From assembly GCF_035440685.1 (NCBI RefSeq), contig NZ_DAORMW010000028.1: a DNA stretch of 64,000 nucleotides. One strand, 5' to 3'. Source of the stretch: Accumulibacter appositus (GTDB lineage Bacteria; Pseudomonadota; Gammaproteobacteria; Burkholderiales; Rhodocyclaceae). Every line of letters begins with the position of its first letter. Position 1 is the stretch's first letter. The notes under the pieces are model-generated. The model worked only from the letters and a program-made list of their open reading frames with translations, did not search any database and was not told where the DNA came from. The position numbers were made by a program, and so were the translations under genes. Shown in pieces: positions 16,310 to 24,619 of this stretch.

Positions 16310-16318
16310 ATTATAGCA
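16310..16318 (-). promoter_or_regulatory. Extended -10 promoter for dacC operon
   Basis: Minus-strand TGCTATAAT gives a perfect extended -10 (TGnTATAAT), placing transcription start near 16303, about 23 bases before the dacC ATG. No strong -35 is seen, which suits an extended -10 promoter. Confidence 0.6.
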
Positions 16319-16479
16319 AGCCCTCCGCCGCCGGCCTGTAGCCATTTTGTGACCAGGGCACAGCCTTGAATCCCGTCTTTCGTGATTTAACGCACACGCG
16401 CGCGCCCTTCCCGACAAGTACGATGAGGGCTGTTTTTTTGGCACCCCTGCCCACTCGAAAGTGGCCTTCCCTGGACCCC

Positions 16480-17406
16480 ATGTTGCCACCGTTCCGACCT
16501 CTCTCAAGCGCTCTCGACCTGCAAGGCGCTTTTGCGCAACTGTCAAGACGCAGTTTCTCCAGCGACAGCCTGGACGACTGCTTGCGACAACTCACGGCCG
16601 CGACGGGGCGTATGCTCGACGTCGAGCGCGTCAGTCTGTGGGGGCTTACCGCCCAGCGACAAAGTCTGGAGTGCATTGATCTCTACGAGCTTTCCCGCAA
16701 CCGCCATAGCGTCGGGGGAACGCTGCAGGCCGCTCGCTACCCCGAGTACTTCCAGGCGCTGAACCGGGGCGAGCCGATCGTTGCCGACGACGCCATGAAG
16801 CATCCCAGCACGCAGGCGTTCACAGAGGATTACCTGCTGATGAACGGGATCAGCGCGCTGATCAATTCGCCAGTTCACGTCAACGGAGAACTGCAGGGCG
16901 TCCTGTGCATCGAGCGCGTCGGACCCCACTCGGCATGGACTTCGCTGCAGCGCCTGTTGGCGCACGCGGTGGCCAACCTGGTCAGTCTGGCGCTGGTACA
17001 GCACCAGGTACTGCAGATTGAGGAGGATCTGCGCGATGCGAACAGCCTGCGGCTGGCGCTGTTTGCCGGGGCGCGCGACGCGATTCTGATTTCGGACGCC
17101 AGAACCGGGCATATTCTCGACGCCAACCCGCAGGCCGAGAAGCTGTTCGGACGCCAGTTGCAGCAGCTGCTAGGTCTGCTGCAGAGCGAGCTACATTCTG
17201 CAGGCGACGGTCTGGACCTGCGCCAACTGCTCACGCTGGGCCATACCAATGACGCCGAAGCGGTGCGCAGCACGGTGGTCAACGGTGATGGCCACATCGT
17301 GCCGGTTGAAATCACCGGCCACGAAGTCGAACTCGAAAAAGGTCGCAGGATCGTGCACGGCGTTTTCCGTCCCCTGGCGGTGCTAAAAGAGCCGGGCGAA
17401 AGCTGA
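16480..17406 (+). CDS. GAF and PAS domain protein, no visible output domain
   Basis: A 308-residue cytoplasmic sensor-like protein. The first 170 or so residues form a GAF-like domain (LTAATGRMLDVERVSLWGL, then INSPVHVNGELQGVLCIERVG). A short linker follows (about 180-195), then a PAS-like domain (LFAGARDAILISDARTGHILDANPQAEKLFG, ending in VPVEITGHEVELEKGRRIVHGVFR). No histidine kinase, GGDEF, EAL or HTH domain follows, so its output must be through a partner. The ATG at 16480 is chosen because the upstream in-frame codons look non-coding, but no ribosome-binding site supports it. It is divergent from dacC and convergent with rlpA. Confidence 0.75.
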   Translation: MLPPFRPLSSALDLQGAFAQLSRRSFSSDSLDDCLRQLTAATGRMLDVERVSLWGLTAQRQSLECIDLYELSRNRHSVGGTLQAARYPEYFQALNRGEPIVADDAMKHPSTQAFTEDYLLMNGISALINSPVHVNGELQGVLCIERVGPHSAWTSLQRLLAHAVANLVSLALVQHQVLQIEEDLRDANSLRLALFAGARDAILISDARTGHILDANPQAEKLFGRQLQQLLGLLQSELHSAGDGLDLRQLLTLGHTNDAEAVRSTVVNGDGHIVPVEITGHEVELEKGRRIVHGVFRPLAVLKEPGES

Positions 17407-18507
17407 TCAGCGGGTGATGAAAGTCGGCTTGTAGCCCAGCGCCAGGCGAATCCGCTCGGCGACTCTTTCGGCGTCGACGCGGCTTCGATAGGGCCCCATG
17501 TGCACGCGGTGCATGCCCCCGCCGGCGTTGATCTCGATGCCCTCGTTGAGCCAATCCAACTCGCGCAGCAAATGCACGCGCAGGCTCTCGGCGTTTTCAG
17601 CGCTAGCGAATGCACCCAGCTGCAGGAAAACGCCAGGCAGTGCCGCAGGCGTGGCCGGCAGCGGCGCGGCAGGGGATGAAACCAGCGCCGGTCGCTCGGC
17701 TCGAAGTACTGGCTCCGGTTCCGGCGGCGGCGGCGGCGATTCCACGGCGACGGCCTCGAAACCCATGTTGGCCGCCAGCAGTTCAATCTCGTCGCGTTCG
17801 CCGGAGGGCGGCAGCACTTGTCGCGGACGCGGTACCGGTGTCGGCGCCGGCATAAGCTGCGCATAGGTCATGGTCGTCGCGCCATCCGGCACGATCGAAT
17901 CGACCTGCACCAGAGTGCTGCCGTCATCCACATAACCCAGGCGGTAAGCGGCGGCATACGAGAGGTCGATGACTCGGTCGGCATGGAAGGGGCCACGATC
18001 AATGACCCGCACGACCACCGACTTGCCGTTGCTGACATTGGTCACCCGGACGTACGAGGGGATGGCCAGGGTCGGATGCGCAGCGGTCATCGCGAACATG
18101 TCGTAGCGTTCGCCGATCGACGTCTTCTGGCCATGAAACTTCTTGCCGTACCAACTGGCGATGCCACGTTCTTGATGCGCTGAGAGGCTGGTTTTCGGCT
18201 GGTAGGCCTTACCGAGGACGACGTATGGCCGGTTGGCAAAGCGATGCAGCGGCTCGAGCATGGGTTGTGCGTCCGGGATATCGTCCAGGTTATCGGGAAT
18301 TTCGTCGCCCGGACCATCGTCCTTGTAGTAGCCGCCGCCCCGCTTCTGCACCACCGGCTTGCGGCCCGTCTTGCTGCGCTCGGCAGTGGCATCGGATGAA
18401 CGCGACGGCGAACCGCCACAGCCGGTGAGCAGTGCCGGCAGGGCCAACAGCACGAGCACTATGCAGCCGGCCCGCGCAGTCAAGAAGCCGCTCTTTCCTC
18501 GCTTCAT
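17407..18507 (-). CDS. rlpA: Septal ring lytic transglycosylase lipoprotein RlpA with SPOR domain
   Basis: Outer-membrane lipoprotein that cleaves denuded peptidoglycan glycan strands at the septum. From the ATG that overlaps the rodA stop (ATGA), 366 residues: signal peptide with lipobox LLTGC (Cys 30), a double-psi beta-barrel core (about 113-200) with GIASWYGKKFHGQKTS and VVVRVIDRGPFHADRVIDLS, a Pro-rich linker, and a C-terminal SPOR domain (about 290-366, FLQLGAFASAENAESL). SPOR binds denuded glycans at division sites. Last gene of the mreB-to-rlpA operon. It is distinct from the shorter RlpA-like gene at 10816. Confidence 0.95.
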   Translation of the reverse strand: MKRGKSGFLTARAGCIVLVLLALPALLTGCGGSPSRSSDATAERSKTGRKPVVQKRGGGYYKDDGPGDEIPDNLDDIPDAQPMLEPLHRFANRPYVVLGKAYQPKTSLSAHQERGIASWYGKKFHGQKTSIGERYDMFAMTAAHPTLAIPSYVRVTNVSNGKSVVVRVIDRGPFHADRVIDLSYAAAYRLGYVDDGSTLVQVDSIVPDGATTMTYAQLMPAPTPVPRPRQVLPPSGERDEIELLAANMGFEAVAVESPPPPPEPEPVLRAERPALVSSPAAPLPATPAALPGVFLQLGAFASAENAESLRVHLLRELDWLNEGIEINAGGGMHRVHMGPYRSRVDAERVAERIRLALGYKPTFITR

Positions 18508-19607
18508 GTCCTGACCAGCATTCTGTGCGTGTTGATGCTCATCAGCATACCAATACCGACCGACAGCGTCACCAGTGCGGTGCCTCCGTAACTCATGAAC
18601 GGTAGCGGCACACCGACCACCGGCAAGATGCCGCTGACCATGCCCATATTCACGAAGACATAGGTGAAGAAGCTGAGAGTCACGGAGCCGGCCAGTACCC
18701 GCCCGAAAAGCGTCGATGCGTTGCCGGCAATGATCAGCCCGCGACCAATCAGCAGCAGGTAGAGCAGCAGCAGGATGCCATTGCCGAGCAAGCCTCGCTC
18801 CTCGGCAAAAACGGCCAGAATGAAATCCGTGTGACGCTCGGGAATGAACTCCAGGTGGGTCTGCGTACCGGCCAGCCAACCCTTGCCATAATTGCCACCC
18901 GAGCCAATGGCGATGGTGGACTGGATGATGTGATAGCCGGACCCGAGCGGATCGGTCGTCGGGTCGAGCAAGGTCAGAATGCGTTTTCGCTGGTAATCGT
19001 GCAGCATGGTCCAGGCAAAAGGCGCAGCAGCCCCGGCGACCGCCAACAGGCCGCCGATCACCCGCCAGGACAGACCGGCGAAGAAGATCACGTAAAAGCC
19101 GGCAGCGCCGACGAGAATCGCCGTCCCCAAGTCCGGTTGCTTGGCAATCAGTGCGAAGGGCACCAGCAGAAGCAGGCTGGCGACGACATAATGGCGGAAC
19201 TTGAGCAGCGCTTCGTGCTTGTGGAAATACCATGCCAGCATCAGCGGCACGGCAATCTTCAGCAGCTCCGAAGGCTGGATACGGGTAAAGCCGAGCGACA
19301 ACCAGCGCCGAGCACCATTGACCTTGATCCCGAAGAAGAACACCAGGATCAGAAGAAGCACGCCAACGAGGTACAGCGGCACACCGAAGCGCATCAGCTT
19401 CTGTGGTGGCAGCTGCGCCACTGCCCACATCGCACACAGCCCAATAGCCATGTTCACCATCTGCGGCACGAGATGACTGTTGGCGTCATAGGTCGCGCTG
19501 TAGACGGTGGGCAGCCCGGCCGCCATCAGCATCAGGGTAATCAGCAGCAGTGGCGTGTCGAGGTGCGCAACCAGGCCACGCCAAGCACGCGCCAGGAACT
19601 CCTGCAT
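18504..19607 (-). CDS. rodA: Rod-shape peptidoglycan glycosyltransferase RodA
   Basis: SEDS-family glycan polymerase of the elongasome, working with PBP2. The 367-residue protein has about ten membrane helices and the SEDS signature blocks: VNGARRWLSLGFTRIQPSELLKIA (about 95-120), KQPDLGTAILV (about 157-167), and the C-terminal GVPLPFMSYGGTALVTL. The start is ATG, 3 bp after the mrdA stop. The stop overlaps the rlpA start. Confidence 0.97.
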   Translation of the reverse strand: MQEFLARAWRGLVAHLDTPLLLITLMLMAAGLPTVYSATYDANSHLVPQMVNMAIGLCAMWAVAQLPPQKLMRFGVPLYLVGVLLLILVFFFGIKVNGARRWLSLGFTRIQPSELLKIAVPLMLAWYFHKHEALLKFRHYVVASLLLLVPFALIAKQPDLGTAILVGAAGFYVIFFAGLSWRVIGGLLAVAGAAAPFAWTMLHDYQRKRILTLLDPTTDPLGSGYHIIQSTIAIGSGGNYGKGWLAGTQTHLEFIPERHTDFILAVFAEERGLLGNGILLLLYLLLIGRGLIIAGNASTLFGRVLAGSVTLSFFTYVFVNMGMVSGILPVVGVPLPFMSYGGTALVTLSVGIGMLMSINTHRMLVRT

Positions 19608-19610
19608 CAG

Positions 19611-21506
19611 CTAGTCCTCCTTGACATCGTCTTCCTCCGCCGCACCCTTGGGGAGCTTGCCCAGCAGATAGTAATCGATCACCATGCGCGCGATCGGCGC
19701 CGCCGACTGGGCACCGAAGCCGCCATTTTCGACGATCACGGCCAGGGCGATCTGCGGCTCCTCGGCGGGTGCAAAGGCGATGAACAGAGCGTGGTCACGC
19801 AGCTCCTTCTTCACCGACGACTCCTTGTAGGTACTGCCTTTCAGACTGAAGACCTGGGCCGTACCGGTCTTTCCTCCCGAGGTGTAACCAGCGCCAGCGA
19901 AGGCGCGGGCACCGGTCCCCTGGGTGTTGACGCCAATCATCGCGTTCTTGATCGTCTCGACATGCTGCGGCTTCCACGGCAGGCGGCGCAGCGGCTCCGG
20001 CTCGATCATCGTCTTTTCGCCGCTGCGGCTGTCGGTGAGGTACTTGACGAGATGTGGACGGAACATGACGCCCTTGTTGGCAACCGTCGCTGTCGCTTGC
20101 GCCAGCTGAATCGGCGTATAGGAATTGTATCCCTGGCCGATGCCGATCGAGACTGTCTCGCCGGCATACCATTTCTGCTGTTCCGGTCGCCGAAAGCGGC
20201 GCTTCTTCCACTCCGGTGACGGCAGTACGCCTTCCGATTCGCCGTCGAGGTCCACGCCGGTGCGCTGGCCGAAGCCGAGCTGGCCCATGAAGCGGGCAAT
20301 GGCGTCGATCCCCATATCAGTCGCCAGCTGATAGTAGTAGGTATCGCAGGACTGAACGATCGACTTGTACATGTCCACCGTGCCGTGTCCACCGACCTTG
20401 TCGTCCCGGAAATGGTGGCCGCCGAAGTTGAAATATCCGGGATCCGAAATGCTCTGTCCCGCCGTACGCCTTCCCGTTTCGAGTGCCGCCAGGGCCATGA
20501 ACGGCTTGTACGTCGAACCCGGTGGATAGGTGCCGTTCAGGGCACGGTTGAGCATCGGCCTGTCGCGCGATTTGTTGAGCACATCCCAGTCCTCGGTACG
20601 GATACCGTCGATGAACAGATTCGGGTCGAAAGTGGGACTGGAGACCAGTGCCAGAATGCCGCCAGTCGACGGCTCGATGGCGACCAGTGCGCCGCGGCGG
20701 TCGCCAAACGCTTTTTCGGCGACCTCCTGCAATTTGACGTCCAGCGTCAGAGTCAGGTGGCTGCCCTGTACCGGCGGCGTACGCGACAGGCTGCGAATGG
20801 CTCTGCCGCCGGCGTCGATTTCGACCTGCTCGTAGCCGGTCTCGCCGTGCAAGGCGAACTCGTAGTGCTGTTCGAGGCCGGTCTTGCCAATATGGTCGGT
20901 ACCCTTGTAGTTCGCCGTCTGCTCACGCTCGGCGATCTTCTCGAGATCGCGCTTGTTGATGCGATTGATGTAGCCGATGGCGTGCGAGGCGACCGACCCC
21001 AGGGGATACTGACGAAACAGACGCGCCTTGACTTCGACACCGGGAAAGAGATAGCGGTTGGCGGCGAAGCGGGCGACTTCCTCCTCGCTCAGACGCGTAC
21101 GAATGGGCAGGCTTTCGAAGCTCCGGCCCTCCTCCAGCAGCTTGCGAAAACGCCGCTTATCCTTGGACTCGATGTCGATCAGCTTGCTCAGGCCATCGAT
21201 CGTTGCCTCCAGATTCTCGACGTTCGACGGCGTGATTTCCAGCGTGAAAGCCGAGTAATTGCGCGCCAGGATGATGCCCGCGCGATCGACGATAACCCCC
21301 CGGTTGGGGACGATCGGCACCACCGAAATGCGGTTGTCCTCGGCGCGCGTGCTGTAGTAATCGTGCTGCACCACCTGCAGATAGTAAAAGCGGGCGCCCA
21401 GCAGAGATAACGCCGCCAACACCGCGAACGCCGCCAGCACGACCCGAAAATGAAAGCGGGAAAGCTCTCGATCCGAGGCATGCAGCGACGACTGACGAGC
21501 GAGCAC
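19611..21506 (-). CDS. mrdA: Penicillin-binding protein 2 (elongasome transpeptidase)
   Basis: Peptidoglycan transpeptidase for cell elongation, partner of RodA. The 631-residue product has one N-terminal membrane helix (about 20-44), a pedestal domain, and the penicillin-binding motifs STYK (331-334), SCD in the SxN/D position (386-388) and KTGTA (546-550). It begins at a GTG served by AAGGAGGG (about 21512-21519). The dispersed repeat copy 2 ends immediately upstream of that ribosome-binding site. It follows mreD in the operon. Confidence 0.97.
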   Translation of the reverse strand: MLARQSSLHASDRELSRFHFRVVLAAFAVLAALSLLGARFYYLQVVQHDYYSTRAEDNRISVVPIVPNRGVIVDRAGIILARNYSAFTLEITPSNVENLEATIDGLSKLIDIESKDKRRFRKLLEEGRSFESLPIRTRLSEEEVARFAANRYLFPGVEVKARLFRQYPLGSVASHAIGYINRINKRDLEKIAEREQTANYKGTDHIGKTGLEQHYEFALHGETGYEQVEIDAGGRAIRSLSRTPPVQGSHLTLTLDVKLQEVAEKAFGDRRGALVAIEPSTGGILALVSSPTFDPNLFIDGIRTEDWDVLNKSRDRPMLNRALNGTYPPGSTYKPFMALAALETGRRTAGQSISDPGYFNFGGHHFRDDKVGGHGTVDMYKSIVQSCDTYYYQLATDMGIDAIARFMGQLGFGQRTGVDLDGESEGVLPSPEWKKRRFRRPEQQKWYAGETVSIGIGQGYNSYTPIQLAQATATVANKGVMFRPHLVKYLTDSRSGEKTMIEPEPLRRLPWKPQHVETIKNAMIGVNTQGTGARAFAGAGYTSGGKTGTAQVFSLKGSTYKESSVKKELRDHALFIAFAPAEEPQIALAVIVENGGFGAQSAAPIARMVIDYYLLGKLPKGAAEEDDVKED

Positions 21507-21519
21507 GGCAGACCCTCCT

Positions 21520-21626
21520 TAATGTGAAAGTCGCGCAGGCGACTCACGAAACTCCCTTCTCCCCTCTGCGGGAGAAGGGCCGGGGGAAGAGGGGGCGGTC
21601 ATGACTTTCATGACTTGGGGTGTCTC
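21520..21626 (+). repeat. Dispersed intergenic repeat, copy 2
   Basis: About 107 bp between mreD and mrdA, matching 7253-7360 in the opposite orientation at about 80 percent identity. It contains a clear internal hairpin (CTTCTCCC...GGGAGAAG), a near-palindrome GTCGCGCAGGCGAC near the left end, TCATGACTTTCATGA near the right end, and opposed TGAAAGTC/GACTTTCA ends. It sits inside an essential operon directly before the mrdA ribosome-binding site, so its transcript could fold and affect processing or translation of mrdA. Confidence 0.85.
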
Positions 21627-21669
21627 CAGGTTTCATGAGCGTTAGCGACCCGGAAGCGGCCGCAGCCCT

Positions 21670-22191
21670 TCACAGCGGTCGATTGTCATCGCGGTCAACC
21701 GGCTGATGCTGTGGTAGCAGCAGGATCAGCGTCAGCAGCGGCCACAGAAAAGTCGCCAGAAAAGGTCCGAGAAAGTACGCCATCCCGGGCAGGTCGGCAC
21801 CGACCATCGCCCAAACCACGAATTGCACCAACTGTACCAGCAGGAGCAGCGGAAAGACCTGCAGCGCCTGCTGCCCGAGCGGAAACCACAGGATGCGTCT
21901 CGACAGCGCCGAGCCACCGTAGGCGGCCAGAACATAGGCCAGGGCATGCTGTCCCAGCAAGCTGGCGTCGGCAACGTCCATAGCCAAGCCCAGCAGAAAG
22001 GCCAGCCCCATGCCGACCAGGCGTGGCTCGCGAACGCTCCAGAACACGATCACCAGAGCCAGCCAATCCGGCACTCCAGGCCAGACCGACGTTGGCAGAA
22101 AGTTGAGCAGTAGCGCCAGCGCCAGACTGAAGCCAATGAACCACGGGCGGACAGGCAGCAGAATACGTGACGAGGAGTAGCTGGTCTGCAT
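21670..22191 (-). CDS. mreD: Rod shape-determining protein MreD
   Basis: Polytopic inner-membrane component of the MreBCD elongasome scaffold. The 173-residue product is very hydrophobic with about five to six helices. It carries the family's N-terminal RPWFIGFSLALALLLNFLP and the region VFWSVREPRLVGMGLAFLLGLAMDVADASLLGQHALAY. It lies 5 bp after mreC. The gap to mrdA (163 bp) is unusually wide for this operon because of the repeat insertion. Confidence 0.94.
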   Translation of the reverse strand: MQTSYSSSRILLPVRPWFIGFSLALALLLNFLPTSVWPGVPDWLALVIVFWSVREPRLVGMGLAFLLGLAMDVADASLLGQHALAYVLAAYGGSALSRRILWFPLGQQALQVFPLLLLVQLVQFVVWAMVGADLPGMAYFLGPFLATFLWPLLTLILLLPQHQPVDRDDNRPL

Positions 22192-22196
22192 CGCGT

Positions 22197-23132
22197 TCAG
22201 TCCTTCTTCGGGCGCTTCTTTTTCGCCCGCGAACTCTTCGGCGAGGCTCTAGGATCCTTAGCGGCAACTTCGTCGGCCAGTTCTGCCGGCAAAACCACCG
22301 GCCGGCGCGGATCGAGCACCATCACTTCACTGAAATGCTCGACCCCGGCCACTGGCGTGCAACGAATCTGGGCGAAGGTGTAGGTGGTATCACTTTCGAT
22401 ATGTGCCACCCTGGCGACCGGGAAACCCGGCGGAAAGATGCCATCCAGCCCCGAAGTCACCAGCAGGTCGCCGCTCTGGATATCGGCATTGAGCGGCACG
22501 AAACGCAGTTCGAGCTCGCCGTTGCCGAGCCCGAAAACGACCGAGCGCATGCCGGTGCGCACCACCTGCACCGGCACCGCCTGCTCCTTGTCGGTAAGCA
22601 AGGTGACCTCAGCGAGAAAAGGGAACACCCGCGTCACCTGGCCAACAATGCCAAGGTCGTCAATGACCGGCTGCCCGGCAATCACCCTGTCCTGCTGGCC
22701 CTTATCGACAATCACCCGGCGCGCGTAGGGATCGCGTGCCGAATAGAGGATCTGCGCGACCTGGCCGCTGACCTGCTCCCGTTCCTTGACCCCGAGCAGT
22801 TTTCGCAAGCGCTCGTTCTCGGCCTCGACGTGCTGGCTGCGCTGCAGCGTCGCAGCGGACTCCAGGCGACTGCGCTGCAACAGAGCGCTCTCCTCCTGCA
22901 AGCGAGCAGCACTGGCGAAATAGCTGCCCGCATTGTTCAGCAACTGCGCCGGCAGGTGCGCCAGATCCTGCACCGGGTGAGTGAACATCGATAGTCCCTG
23001 GCGAAGGACCTCGAGTGTCTGCAAGCGCGCGTCGACAATCAGCAGGGCCACCGACAGCGCAACGTAGAACGAGAGCAGCGCGAGCGGGGCCGGCCCGCGC
23101 TTGAAAAAAGGCGGCGGCTGTTGGTCCATCAA
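22197..23132 (-). CDS. mreC: Rod shape-determining protein MreC
   Basis: Periplasmic elongasome protein linking MreB/MreD to PBP2. The 311-residue product has an N-terminal membrane helix (about 17-35), a coiled coil (about 70-115, with QEESALLQRSRLES and AENERLRKLLG), then two beta domains (SARDPYARRVIVDKGQQDRVIAGQPVID and SGDLLVTSGLDGIFPPGFPVARV). The Lys/Arg-rich tail (KSSRAKKKRPKKD) is longer and more basic than in many homologues. It lies 45 bp after mreB. Confidence 0.96.
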   Translation of the reverse strand: MMDQQPPPFFKRGPAPLALLSFYVALSVALLIVDARLQTLEVLRQGLSMFTHPVQDLAHLPAQLLNNAGSYFASAARLQEESALLQRSRLESAATLQRSQHVEAENERLRKLLGVKEREQVSGQVAQILYSARDPYARRVIVDKGQQDRVIAGQPVIDDLGIVGQVTRVFPFLAEVTLLTDKEQAVPVQVVRTGMRSVVFGLGNGELELRFVPLNADIQSGDLLVTSGLDGIFPPGFPVARVAHIESDTTYTFAQIRCTPVAGVEHFSEVMVLDPRRPVVLPAELADEVAAKDPRASPKSSRAKKKRPKKD

Positions 23133-23177
23133 TCGATCATAGCGGCAGGCAAGCGACGGCGCTCAGGCCGCGGCACC

Positions 23178-24221
23178 TCAATCGGAGGCGAAAATGCTGC
23201 CGAGATTGTCCATCTTCTCGAGCGCCATACCGCAGCCCCTGGCGACACAGGTCAGTGGTTCCTCGGCCACGATCACCGGCAGGCCGGTCTCCTCCATCAG
23301 CAAGCGATCCAGGTCACGCAGCAAGGCACCCCCCCCGGTGAGCACCATGCCCTTGTCGGCAATGTCCGCACCAAGTTCCGGCGGCGTCTTTTCGAGCGCC
23401 GACTTGACCGCCGAGACAACGCTGTTCAGCGGTTCCGTCAGCGCCTCGAGGATTTCGTTTGAGGAGATGGTGAATTTTCGCGGAATGCCTTCGGCCTTGT
23501 TGATGCCGGAGACCTCCATCTCGCGCACTTCGGCACCGGGAAAAGCCGAACCGATGTGTTTCTTGATGTTCTCGGCGGTGTTCTCGCCGATCAGCATGCC
23601 GTAGTTGCGGCTGATGTAGTTCATGATCGCTTCGTCGAGCTTGTCGCCGCCGACACGAACCGAACCGGCATAGACCATGCCACCGAGCGAGATGACCCCG
23701 ACTTCGGTCGTTCCCCCACCGATATCGACGACCATCGAACCGGTCGGCTCGGCAACCGGCAGCCCGGCGCCGATCGCTGCCGCCATCGGCTCCTCGATCA
23801 GAAAGACCTGACTCGCACCCGCGCCGATTGCCGACTCGCGAATGGCGCGGCGCTCGACCTGCGTCGAACCCGAGGGCACGCAGATGATGATCCGCGGCGA
23901 GGGCGACAGCAAGCGCGAGTCGTGCACTTTCTTGATGAACTGCTTGAGCATCTGCTCGGTCACCGTGAAGTCGGCAATCACGCCATCCTTCATCGGCCGG
24001 ATGACGGTAATCGCGCCAGGCGCCTTGCCAAGCATTTCCTTGGCGGCCTTGCCGACGGCCTGAATGGTTTTTTTGGAACTCGGTCCGCCTTCGGTCCTGA
24101 TGGCGACCACTGACGGCTCGTCGAGGACGATCCCCTTCGAGCGAACATAGATCAGCGTGTTGGCCGTGCCTAGGTCGATGGCGAGATCGTTCGAGAAATA
24201 ACTGCGCAGAAAACTGAACAT
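23178..24221 (-). CDS. mreB: Rod shape-determining actin homologue MreB
   Basis: Bacterial actin that organises cell-wall elongation along the membrane. The 347-residue protein has the actin-fold phosphate loops LAIDLGTANTLIY near the N-terminus and VVDIGGGTTEVGVISL in the middle, plus VLTGGGALLRDLDRLL near the C-terminus. It is the first gene of mreB-mreC-mreD-mrdA-rodA-rlpA and diverges from gatC with only 101 bp between starts. Length and sequence are those of standard proteobacterial MreB. Confidence 0.98.
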   Translation of the reverse strand: MFSFLRSYFSNDLAIDLGTANTLIYVRSKGIVLDEPSVVAIRTEGGPSSKKTIQAVGKAAKEMLGKAPGAITVIRPMKDGVIADFTVTEQMLKQFIKKVHDSRLLSPSPRIIICVPSGSTQVERRAIRESAIGAGASQVFLIEEPMAAAIGAGLPVAEPTGSMVVDIGGGTTEVGVISLGGMVYAGSVRVGGDKLDEAIMNYISRNYGMLIGENTAENIKKHIGSAFPGAEVREMEVSGINKAEGIPRKFTISSNEILEALTEPLNSVVSAVKSALEKTPPELGADIADKGMVLTGGGALLRDLDRLLMEETGLPVIVAEEPLTCVARGCGMALEKMDNLGSIFASD

Positions 24222-24272
24222 GCTGGCGAAATCCGTGATGGCCCCGCAGGGGCTGCGGTGGGAAAAACTTTT

Positions 24273-24301
24273 ATGATACCTTATATGGCTACCTCGTTTA
24301 A
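24273..24301 (-). promoter_or_regulatory. Candidate sigma-70 promoter for mreB
   Basis: Minus strand TTAAAC, 17 bp, TATCAT (5 of 6 to the -10 consensus) placed about 52 bp before the mreB ATG. The start point would be near 24266. The leader contains GCCCC-GCA-GGGGC at 24241-24253, able to form a small hairpin. The -35 is weak (3 of 6). Confidence 0.45.
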
Positions 24302-24322
24302 CACCTTAGTGATTTCCCAGCC

Positions 24323-24619
24323 ATGTCGCTCACCCTAGAACAGGTCCACCGCGTTGCCCACCTTGCCCGAATTGAAATCAGCGACGGCGAAGCGCAGAGC
24401 ACTCTCGGCCAGCTCAACGAAATTTTCTCGCTCATCGAAGAGATGCAGGCCGTCGACACCCGTGGCGTCGAGCCCATGGCCCACGCTCAGGACGTCGCCC
24501 AGCGCCTGCGCGCTGACCGCGTCAGCGAGGCGGGCACGATCGACCAACGCGCCGCATTTCAGGAAGTCGCGCCGGAAACCGAGGCCGGCCTGTACCTGGT
24601 CCCGAAAGTCATCGAATGA
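24323..24619 (+). CDS. gatC: Asp-tRNA(Asn)/Glu-tRNA(Gln) amidotransferase subunit GatC
   Basis: Small scaffold subunit of GatCAB, which converts misacylated Glu-tRNA(Gln) or Asp-tRNA(Asn) to the amidated forms. The 98-residue product has LTLEQVHRVAHLARIEIS at the N-terminus, then IFSLIEEMQAVDTRGVEPMAH and the C-terminal FQEVAPETEAGLYLVPKVIE, all diagnostic. First gene of gatCAB. Its stop overlaps the gatA start (ATGA). Confidence 0.97.
   Translation: MSLTLEQVHRVAHLARIEISDGEAQSTLGQLNEIFSLIEEMQAVDTRGVEPMAHAQDVAQRLRADRVSEAGTIDQRAAFQEVAPETEAGLYLVPKVIE

Noticed and set aside
18831..20219. 462-codon plus-strand frame opposite rodA/mrdA
   Set aside because: Gln/His/Arg-rich antisense translation; RodA and PBP2 motifs prove the other strand.
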